Positions 1 to 5,037 of a DNA stretch of 5,037 bases are shown piece by piece; within the stretch, counting starts at the first letter, position 1; every line of letters starts with the position of its first letter. The stretch spans positions 1-5,037 of the forward strand of contig WFYF01000253.1 of assembly GCA_015490255.1 (NCBI GenBank). The letters run 5' to 3'. The stretch is from Caldifarciminota bacterium. GTDB taxonomy: Bacteria > Hydrothermota > Hydrothermia > S141-80. Position numbers and translations under genes: made by a program. The notes beneath the pieces are model-generated. The model had not been told where the DNA came from and searched no databases. It worked only from the letters and a program-made list of their open reading frames with translations.

Positions 1-27
1 CCAGAAGCACCCGCTCGGGCGGCCGGT

Positions 28-2154
28 TCAGGCTTGAAGGCTCCATGGGAGGCGAAACTGCTGAAACACCCGGTCACCGAAAAGCGCCTGAAGCACTTCG
101 CGCACGCTGTCCGCGAAGACCACCTCCAGACCTTCCCGCACGCCCTCGGGAACTTCCTCCAGCCAGGGCTGGTTGGCCCGGGGGAGATACACCGTCCGCA
201 TCCGCTGACGTTTCGCCGCAACGAGCTTTTCGGGAAGCCCGCCCACCGGCAGGATCTTGCCCGTGAGGGTGATCTCCCCGGTGAAGGCCACGGTCCCCGG
301 CACCCGCCGTCCGGAAAAGGCTGACACCAGGGCGACAAAGATGGGAAGTCCGGCTGAAGGACCGTCCTTGGGAATAGCCCCTTCCGGGACGTGGATGTGG
401 ATGTCCACCCCATCCAGCGTGCTTCCCGGTTTTTCCTGATTCATCAGGGTGCGGGCCAGAGAAAGGGCGATCTGGGCGGATTCCTTCATCACATCGCCCA
501 GACTTCCTGTGAGAATCAGGTTTCCCTTGCCGGGATAGAGGCTCACCTCAATGCGCAGCAGCGCCCCGCCGGTCTCGGACCAGGCCATGGCATAGGCCAC
601 GCCCGGCGGCAGGGAGGTTTCCGCCCGCAGTTCCTCATACCGGGGCACGCCCAGCCACTCCGGCAGGTTGCGCTGGGTGATGCGAACCGGTTTGCCTTCC
701 TCAACATACCGGCGGGCCACCTTCAGAAACAGTCGCCGGATCTGGCGCTCCAGCTCCCGAACGCCCGCTTCCCGGGTGTAGGCCCGGATCATCCGCCGAA
801 CCGCCCCGTCCGTCACCCGCACCGCTCCCCGGGGAAGCCCCACTTCCTGGAGTTTTTTCGGGATGAGATGCTCCCGGGCGATGAAGAACTTTTCGGTCTC
901 CAGATAGCCCCGGATGGGAATCACCTCCATCCGGTCATAAAGGGGACGGGGGATGGCATAGGGGTTGTTGGCCGTGGTGATGAAAAGCACCTCGGAGAGA
1001 TCAAAGTCCACCTCCAGATAGTGATCCTGAAACTGGCTGTTGAGCTCAGGGTCCAGCACCTCCATCAGAGCGGCGTAGGGGTCCCCCCGCCAGTCCCTCC
1101 CCAGTTTGTCAATTTCGTCCAGAAGCATCAGGGGGTTTTTCACCCCTGCGCGACGGATCATCTGGATGATGCGTCCCGGAAGGGCCCCGATATAGGTGCG
1201 CCGGTGGCCCCGGATTTCTGCCTCATCCCGCACCCCGCCCAGGGACATGCGTACGAAGGGGCGGCCTAAGGCACGGGCGATGGACCGGGCCAGGGAGGTT
1301 TTGCCCACCCCCGGAGGCCCCACAAAGCAGATCACCTGGCCCCGGATCTCGCCCTTCAGCTTCACCGAAGCCAGATATTCCAGGATTCGCTCTTTGGGCT
1401 CTTCCAGACCATAGTGGTCCTCATCCAGCACCTTCCGGACATGGGCAAGGTCCAGACGATCCGGGCTCCGCCGGTTCCAGGGCAGGGCGATGAGCCAGTC
1501 CAGATAGGACCGGATCACCCCGGACTCCGGACTCATGGGAGGAATCCGGCGCAGGCGAGCGAGCTCTTGAAGGGCCTTGGCCTGCACTTCCTCAGGCATT
1601 CCCGCCGCCCGGATCTGCTCTTCCAGCTTCTGAAATTCCGCCTCCTCCGTGAGGCCGAGTTCCCGCTGGATCTCCTGAAGCTGCTGCTGGAGGAAAAACT
1701 CCTTCTGCTGGCGCTCCATCCGCTCGTGCACCCGCTCGTGGATCCGGGCCCGCAGCTCCATGCGGCCCAGATCCTCCTCCAGCCAGGAGACCAGCAGACG
1801 CAGGGCCTCCTCCAGCGTGGCTGCCGAAAGCAAGCGCATTCGCTGGGACACGTCCCACCGGGGATAAAACGTTCCGAGAAGATAAACCGCTTCCTGGGCC
1901 TCTTTTGGGGGAATCTCCCGGACATCTTCGGCCAGGGAAGAAAGATGATCATCCAGCTCGGCCATCTGAAGAAGGATTTCCTGAATCAGCTGAAACAGGG
2001 CCGTGAGCCGGGTGCGACGGGCTCCGAGGGGGAAGGGTTTCAGCACCCCCGATCCCCGGAGCACGCCCTCTTCATCCAGCCATATCTTCCGGAACCGCAC
2101 CCGTTCGGAGGCGTGAAGCAGAGCCTCATCGCCGGGACCTCCCGCCTCCACCAC
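28..2154 (-). CDS. lon: Lon protease (endopeptidase La), main part, cut off from its N-terminus by an inverted segment
   Basis: This is the bulk of an ATP-dependent cytoplasmic Lon (AAA+ fused to an S16 Ser-Lys peptidase), which degrades misfolded and regulatory proteins. The open frame is 708 codons from a GTG at 2154. Numbered on the restored 783-residue protein (add 75), it shows: the rest of the N-domain and a coiled-coil linker to about 240 (ERMERQQKEFFLQQQLQEIQ); Walker A GPPGVGKTS at 354-362; Walker B LMLLDEID at 417-424; sensor-1 TANN at 469-472; arginine finger in LYDR at 483; and catalytic Ser675 in KDGPSAG with Lys718 in GGLPEK. The 43-residue Ser-Lys spacing equals that of E. coli S679/K722. 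All catalytic parts are intact. The GTG at 2154 is only the first possible start after the stops and has no convincing Shine-Dalgarno. The natural start is the ATG at 2379, reached when 2147-2196 is flipped. As given, the product would lack about 75 N-domain residues, or might not be made. Confidence 0.95.
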   Translation of the reverse strand: MVEAGGPGDEALLHASERVRFRKIWLDEEGVLRGSGVLKPFPLGARRTRLTALFQLIQEILLQMAELDDHLSSLAEDVREIPPKEAQEAVYLLGTFYPRWDVSQRMRLLSAATLEEALRLLVSWLEEDLGRMELRARIHERVHERMERQQKEFFLQQQLQEIQRELGLTEEAEFQKLEEQIRAAGMPEEVQAKALQELARLRRIPPMSPESGVIRSYLDWLIALPWNRRSPDRLDLAHVRKVLDEDHYGLEEPKERILEYLASVKLKGEIRGQVICFVGPPGVGKTSLARSIARALGRPFVRMSLGGVRDEAEIRGHRRTYIGALPGRIIQMIRRAGVKNPLMLLDEIDKLGRDWRGDPYAALMEVLDPELNSQFQDHYLEVDFDLSEVLFITTANNPYAIPRPLYDRMEVIPIRGYLETEKFFIAREHLIPKKLQEVGLPRGAVRVTDGAVRRMIRAYTREAGVRELERQIRRLFLKVARRYVEEGKPVRITQRNLPEWLGVPRYEELRAETSLPPGVAYAMAWSETGGALLRIEVSLYPGKGNLILTGSLGDVMKESAQIALSLARTLMNQEKPGSTLDGVDIHIHVPEGAIPKDGPSAGLPIFVALVSAFSGRRVPGTVAFTGEITLTGKILPVGGLPEKLVAAKRQRMRTVYLPRANQPWLEEVPEGVREGLEVVFADSVREVLQALFGDRVFQQFRLPWSLQA

Positions 2155-2156
2155 CG
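2147..2156 (+). repeat. Left arm of 10-bp inverted repeat
   Basis: The arm reads TCCACCACCG on the plus strand and is the exact reverse complement of 2187-2196. The pairing stops at 2146/2197 (C against C) outside and at 2157/2186 (A against G) inside, so the perfect arm is 10 bp. Because the arms are identical in either orientation, the exact breakpoints of the inversion within them cannot be located. Confidence 0.95.
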
Positions 2157-2169
2157 AAGATTTCTATCC

Positions 2170-2379
2170 CTATGGCGTGATGGCCGCGGTGGTGGACGGT
2201 TGCTCCTGATCCGAATCCCGCTGCACCGCAAGGAGAACGAGGCCGAGCTCCGTGTCCGATGCGCGTGCCGCTTCCAGCGCACGACGGGCCACATCCCGGA
2301 AGAACCGCACCGGGATGATCTGTTTGGGGAACACCACCCCACCCCGGACAGGAATCACCGGTGTGCCGTCAAATCGCAT
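2170..2379 (-). pseudogene. lon: N-terminal fragment of Lon (LAN domain), ending at a TAG inside the inverted segment
   Basis: This 69-codon frame starts at ATG 2379, 6 nt after the clpX stop. It opens with PVIPVRGGVVFPKQIIPVRF, the typical first strand and helix of the Lon N-terminal substrate-binding domain (family pattern LPVLPLRxVVVFPGxxxP), and continues through LVLLAVQRD. It lies in the same frame as the 708-codon lon body. The final residues (AAITP) and the TAG at 2170-2172, followed by a second TAG at 2164-2166, come from the inverted stretch and do not resemble Lon. There is no clear Shine-Dalgarno before the ATG, so translation is probably coupled to clpX termination. It is the 5' end of lon, not a separate small gene. 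Flipping 2147-2196 joins it to the body as a continuous 783-codon gene spanning 28-2379. Confidence 0.9.
2187..2196 (-). repeat. Right arm of 10-bp inverted repeat
   Basis: The arm reads CGGTGGTGGA on the plus strand and is the perfect partner of 2147-2156, with a 30-nt spacer. The pair could form a hairpin with a 30-nt loop in single-stranded DNA. It does not look like the longer sites of Hin/Gin-type serine invertases, and no recombinase gene is in the window. Confidence 0.95.
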
Positions 2380-2385
2380 GGGGAC

Positions 2386-3615
2386 TCACTGGGCTTCGCG
2401 TTTTTTGCGCACCACGAGGTGGGGAGGAATCCCCTCCTCCACACAGGCCTCGTCCACGATCACCTCTTCCACATCCGGTCGGGAAGGAAGGAGGAACATG
2501 GTGTCCAGAAGCACCTCTTCCAGGATGGATTTGAGGCCGCGGGCCCCGGTTCCGCGGGCATGGGCCTTCCGGGCGATGGCCCGGAGGGCCTCGTCGGTGA
2601 AAACCAGCCGGGCACCTTCCATCAGGAAATACTGCTCATACTGCCGCAGCAGAGCATTTCTGGGCTCGGTGAGCACCCGGATGAGGTCTTCCTCGGTGAG
2701 AGGGTGGAGAGGAGCAATCAGACCCAGGCGACCCACCAGCTCCGGGATCAGGCCGAAGGTCACCAGATCTTCGGGTTGCACGTGGCGAAGGAGAAACTCC
2801 CGCTCTTTCTCGTCCCGGGCATGTTCCTTCAAAAACCCGATTCCCTGGCGGCCCAGACGCCGCTGGATGATCTCCTCAATCCCTTCAAAAGCTCCTCCCA
2901 GGATAAACAGAATGTTGGTGGTATCCACCTGGATGAAGGGCTGTTCGGGGTGTTTCCGGCCTCCCTGGGGCGGGACGTTGGCCACCGTGCCTTCCAGGAT
3001 TTTGAGCAGGGCCTGCTGCACCCCTTCGCCGGACACATCCCGGGTGATGGAGGGAGAATCGCTTTTCCGGGCCAGCTTGTCCACCTCGTCCAGATACACG
3101 ATGCCCACCTGGGCCCGCTCCACGTCATAGTCGGCCACCTGCAGCAGCCGGACCAGGATGTTCTCCACGTCTTCCCCCACATACCCGGCTTCGGTCAGGG
3201 GCGTGGCGTCATAGATGGCAAAGGGAACGCGCAGGAGCTGGGCAAGCGTTCGGGCCAGCAGGGTTTTCCCCACACCGGTGGGCCCCAGCAGCAGCACGTT
3301 GGTTTTCTCAAACGGCTGACCGCTCTGGATCCGCCGGTAGTGGGCATAAACCGCCACCGAAAGCACTTTCTTCGCATATTCCTGCCCCACCACATATTCG
3401 TCCAGATAAGCTTTGATCTCCCGCGGCGGGGGCAGATGGATTTTCACCGGTTCGGTGGACGCTTCGCTCACCCGCATGATCTCCAGGGCCATCTCCGCAC
3501 AGTTCCGGCAGATATAGGCGCCGGTGCCGCCCACCAGCATCCCGGCTTCCCGCTCGGTCCGCCCGCAGAAGGAGCAGCGGGGGAGACGGGGACGATCACT
3601 GCGAAGCCGGCTCAT
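2386..3615 (-). CDS. clpX: ClpX, ATP-dependent unfoldase subunit of ClpXP
   Basis: ClpX is a cytoplasmic AAA+ hexamer that recognises, unfolds and threads substrates into ClpP. This copy has 409 residues, close to the usual 410-430, and appears complete. In order it shows: an N-terminal C4 zinc-binding domain with Cys14, Cys17, Cys36 and Cys39; Walker A GPTGVGKT at 111-118; pore-1 loop GYVG at 144-147; Walker B VYLDEVDK at 173-180; an RKH pore loop at 220-222; the ClpP-docking IGF tripeptide at 259-261; the IPELVGRL arginine-finger region at 290-297; and sensor-2 GARGLK at 357-362. The IGF loop together with an adjacent clpP supports a working ClpXP pair and separates it from HslU, which lacks both zinc finger and IGF. 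Its ATG overlaps the clpP stop (ATGA, 3612-3615) and is preceded by AGGAGG. lon follows after 6 nt. Confidence 0.98.
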   Translation of the reverse strand: MSRLRSDRPRLPRCSFCGRTEREAGMLVGGTGAYICRNCAEMALEIMRVSEASTEPVKIHLPPPREIKAYLDEYVVGQEYAKKVLSVAVYAHYRRIQSGQPFEKTNVLLLGPTGVGKTLLARTLAQLLRVPFAIYDATPLTEAGYVGEDVENILVRLLQVADYDVERAQVGIVYLDEVDKLARKSDSPSITRDVSGEGVQQALLKILEGTVANVPPQGGRKHPEQPFIQVDTTNILFILGGAFEGIEEIIQRRLGRQGIGFLKEHARDEKEREFLLRHVQPEDLVTFGLIPELVGRLGLIAPLHPLTEEDLIRVLTEPRNALLRQYEQYFLMEGARLVFTDEALRAIARKAHARGTGARGLKSILEEVLLDTMFLLPSRPDVEEVIVDEACVEEGIPPHLVVRKKREAQ

Positions 3616-4223
3616 GACGCCTCCTGTTCCAGACGCTCCAGCACCTTGTCCACCAGACCGTATTCCACGGCCTCTTCCGCCGTCATGAAGAAATCCCGGT
3701 CCGTATCCTGCTCAATTTTTTCAAGGGGCTGTCCGGTGTGTCTGGCCAGGATCCGGTTCAGGGTGTCCCGGGTCCGGGCGATCTCCTTGGCGTGGATCAC
3801 GATGTCCTTGGCCTGTCCCTGCACACCGCCCCAGGGCTGGTGAATCATCATTTTGGCGTGGGGCAGGGCATAGCGCTTTCCGGGGGCCCCGCCGGCCAGC
3901 AGCACCGCCCCCATGGATGCGGCCAGGCCCACGCACACCGTCACCACGTCGGGTTTGATATACTGCATGGTGTCATAGATGGCCAGGCCTGCCGTGACCG
4001 AGCCGCCGGGAGAGTTGATGTAGAGAAAGATGTCCCTGTTGGGGTCCTCGGCTTCAAGGAAAAGGAGCTGGGCCACCACCAGGTTGGCCACATGGTCATC
4101 AATGGGTGCCCCCAGGAACACGATCCGGTCCTTGAGAAGACGGGAATAGATGTCATAGGCCCGCTCTCCCCGACCGGTCTGCTCAATCACGATGGGCACA
4201 TACTGGCTGCGAAGGTCCTTCAT
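3612..4223 (-). CDS. clpP: ClpP, ATP-dependent Clp protease proteolytic subunit
   Basis: ClpP is a serine peptidase of family S14 that forms a double-heptamer chamber and degrades proteins fed by ClpX. At 203 residues it has the normal family length. The catalytic triad is visible: Ser103 in GLAASMGA, His128 in MMIHQPWGG and Asp177 in DTDRDFF. The spacings of 25 and 49 residues equal those of E. coli S97/H122/D171. Also present are the [17 protein letters not shown] helix, the oxyanion and strand motif [11 protein letters not shown] at 70-80, and the handle region ([16 protein letters not shown]). A short leader precedes [23 protein letters not shown], as in housekeeping ClpP that processes its own N-terminus. 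The ATG at 4223 is chosen because GGGGAG lies 5 nt upstream and the family N-terminus begins here. It follows tig by 13 nt and overlaps clpX by 4 nt. Confidence 0.98.
   Translation of the reverse strand: MKDLRSQYVPIVIEQTGRGERAYDIYSRLLKDRIVFLGAPIDDHVANLVVAQLLFLEAEDPNRDIFLYINSPGGSVTAGLAIYDTMQYIKPDVVTVCVGLAASMGAVLLAGGAPGKRYALPHAKMMIHQPWGGVQGQAKDIVIHAKEIARTRDTLNRILARHTGQPLEKIEQDTDRDFFMTAEEAVEYGLVDKVLERLEQEAS
3620..3625 (-). promoter_or_regulatory. Shine-Dalgarno of clpX, inside the 3' end of clpP
   Basis: The minus strand reads AGGAGG, 4 nt before the clpX ATG at 3615. It is a full consensus site lying in the last clpP codons. With the ATGA stop-start overlap, it fixes the clpX start and points to coupled translation, giving matched ClpP and ClpX synthesis. 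Confidence 0.8.
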
Positions 4224-4228
4224 GGCTT

Positions 4229-4234
4229 CTCCCC
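4229..4234 (-). promoter_or_regulatory. Shine-Dalgarno of clpP in the tig-clpP gap
   Basis: The minus strand reads GGGGAG, 5 nt before the clpP ATG at 4223. It fills most of the 13-nt gap after the tig stop and supports the chosen start. The gap leaves no room for a promoter or terminator, so clpP is read from the tig transcript, or from a promoter inside tig that I cannot identify. Confidence 0.7.
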
Positions 4235-4236
4235 GT

Positions 4237-5037
4237 TTATCCCAGGATCACCTGCACGTTCACCTGGTTTTTGAGATAGTTCAGCGCCTTTTTCCGGCGG
4301 AGGCTCTCCACGATCTCTCCCCAGTGTTCCGAGGCCTGAAGCCGGGGAAGGAGGTTTTCGGGCTTGTATCCCAGTTCCCGGGCCAGCCGGGCCACCTCCT
4401 CCTGGATTTCCTCCTCGGTGGGTTCCAGGCCCAGATGATCCGCCACCCGGGTGAGGATGATGGCCCGCTTCACCCGGTGCTCCGCAATACGGCGGAGCTC
4501 CGACCGGATGTCCTCCGTGACCTCCTCCACCCCGTAATCCTCCCGGAACTTCTCCTCCAGCTCGTCCAGCTCATCGGCCACCATGGATTCCGGGAGATCA
4601 AACTGAACCTGGTTGTAGAGGGCCTCAATGAGGTCGGCTTCCAGTTTGTCTTCCGCCTCGTCTTCGTGGATCTTCCGCAGGCGTTCCCGGATGGTCTCTT
4701 TGAGGGCTTCCAGAGATTCATATCCAAGAGTTTTCGCAAAGTCGTCGTTGATCTCGGGGATCACCTGGGTGAACACCTGATGGACCACAATCCGGTAGCG
4801 CCCGCGCTCCACGTCCACTTCCACCGTATCCCCCGCCTTTTTCCCCAGAAGGGCCTCCTTGATCTTCGGGGGCTGGGAATCATCCACAAAGAGGAGCACG
4901 TTTTTGTTTTTTTTCAGCGTCCGGCGCCCGGAAGGGGTTTTCAGGATAATGTCTGCACGGACAGCATCCCCCTCCTGGATTTCCCGGTCCACCCCCTCCA
5001 GGGTGGCGTGGCGGAGGGCCTCCCGCTGGAGGATTTC
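4237..5037 (-). CDS. tig: Trigger factor, ribosome-associated chaperone (5' end outside the window)
   Basis: Trigger factor binds the ribosome exit site and shields nascent chains. The frame is open to the window edge, so 266 C-terminal residues are visible. The ribosome-binding N-domain with its signature loop, roughly the first 110-120 residues, lies outside. GTG at 4990-4992 (V in [11 protein letters not shown]) is an internal codon, not the start. Visible residues about 23-89 (GDAVRAD to VVHQVF) occupy the position of the FKBP-type PPIase domain but are only about 67 residues long and lack the usual QFIPGFE and FPxxY motifs. Then come the linker [21 protein letters not shown] and the long, charged, helical C-terminal chaperone domain ([24 protein letters not shown]), ending in [11 protein letters not shown]. 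Tig heading clpP-clpX is a common bacterial order and supports the call. The gene ends TAA, 13 nt before clpP. Confidence 0.93.
   Translation of the reverse strand, partial: EILQREALRHATLEGVDREIQEGDAVRADIILKTPSGRRTLKKNKNVLLFVDDSQPPKIKEALLGKKAGDTVEVDVERGRYRIVVHQVFTQVIPEINDDFAKTLGYESLEALKETIRERLRKIHEDEAEDKLEADLIEALYNQVQFDLPESMVADELDELEEKFREDYGVEEVTEDIRSELRRIAEHRVKRAIILTRVADHLGLEPTEEEIQEEVARLARELGYKPENLLPRLQASEHWGEIVESLRRKKALNYLKNQVNVQVILG

Larger units (their letters stand above)
2147..2196. other. Inverted 50-bp segment inside lon (possible intragenic invertible switch)
   Basis: Between two 10-bp inverted repeats lies a 30-bp spacer (2157-2186). On the minus strand, in the lon frame, it carries TAG (2170-2172) and TAG (2164-2166). 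On the plus strand, codons from 2156 read E-D-F-Y-P-Y-G-V-M-A-A-V-V, matching the Lon N-domain motif around D-[LIF]-[FY]-x-x-G-[VT]-x-A seen in E. coli Lon (NDLFTVGTVA). Reverse-complementing the segment in place gives, on the lon strand, QPSTTEDFYPYGVMAAVVEA with no stop, and keeps the frame on both sides. The direct observations are the repeat, the stops and the reverse-strand peptide. That the opposite orientation is the functional one follows from the family motif. Whether the DNA still flips in living cells is not visible here. Confidence 0.9.

Noticed and set aside
1..27. Possible terminator or start of a next gene downstream of lon
   Set aside because: Only 27 nt are available. There is a weak CCGC/GCGG stem with a 4-nt loop but no T-run after it, and no start codon with a Shine-Dalgarno that could be judged.
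2164..2172. Read-through or recoding of TAG (for example as an amino acid) in lon
   Set aside because: Two TAGs separated by one codon sit in a peptide (AAITP, then G, then KSS) that does not resemble Lon. The expected Lon residues are on the opposite strand, so inversion explains the data better.
2155..2180. A simple frameshift or sequencing indel explaining the split lon
   Set aside because: The N-terminal fragment and the body lie in the same frame (2379 and 2154 differ by a multiple of 3), and no shifted frame gives Lon-like sequence. Only the reverse complement of the short segment does.
2040..2342. 100-codon minus-strand frame across the lon break
   Set aside because: The translation is Arg/Ser/Trp-rich, matches no family and is an out-of-frame shadow of lon.
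1414..3843. An 809-codon open frame on the plus strand, antisense to lon, clpX and clpP
   Set aside because: It mirrors the codon pattern of the genes on the other strand. Its translation is low-complexity, rich in His, Gly, Pro and Gln with no recognisable domain, and it runs across three well-defined genes. Long antisense frames are expected in GC-rich DNA.

Overview
The window is one tightly packed protein quality-control operon, entirely on the minus strand. In transcription order (right to left) it holds the trigger factor gene tig (5' end cut by the window edge), clpP, clpX and lon. There is no intergenic gap larger than 13 nt and no RNA gene, mobile element or CRISPR array. The sequence is GC-rich with GC-rich third positions, and the proteins are rich in Arg and Glu and poor in Cys. 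That suggests a GC-rich, possibly thermophilic bacterium. The tig-clpP-clpX-lon order and general protein style would fit Chloroflexota (Anaerolineae-like), but this assignment is a low-confidence inference.

Layout: 4237-5037 is the PPIase-like and C-terminal chaperone part of trigger factor. 3612-4223 is ClpP peptidase with a complete Ser-His-Asp triad. 2386-3615 is the ClpX unfoldase with its zinc finger, AAA+ motifs and ClpP-docking IGF loop. 28-2379 is Lon protease. clpP and clpX overlap by ATGA, tig and clpP are 13 nt apart, and clpX and lon are 6 nt apart, so translation is probably coupled along the row. Trigger factor folds nascent chains at the ribosome, ClpXP degrades tagged or regulated proteins, and Lon degrades misfolded proteins.

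The remarkable feature is in lon. Its reading frame is broken near the 5' end by TAG-GGA-TAG, yet the parts before and after lie in the same frame, so this is not a frameshift. The stops lie in a 30-bp segment (2157-2186) flanked by a perfect 10-bp inverted repeat (2147-2156 and 2187-2196). Read on the opposite strand, that segment encodes EDFYPYGVMAA, which is what the Lon N-domain should contain here (the D-[LF]-[FY]-x-x-G-V-x-A strand). Flipping the segment in silico removes both stops and gives one continuous 783-residue Lon, the normal family length. The window therefore appears to capture lon in an inverted 'off' orientation. This may be an intragenic invertible switch, a fixed or population-level template-switch mutation, or an amplification or assembly chimera. 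The sequence alone cannot tell these apart.
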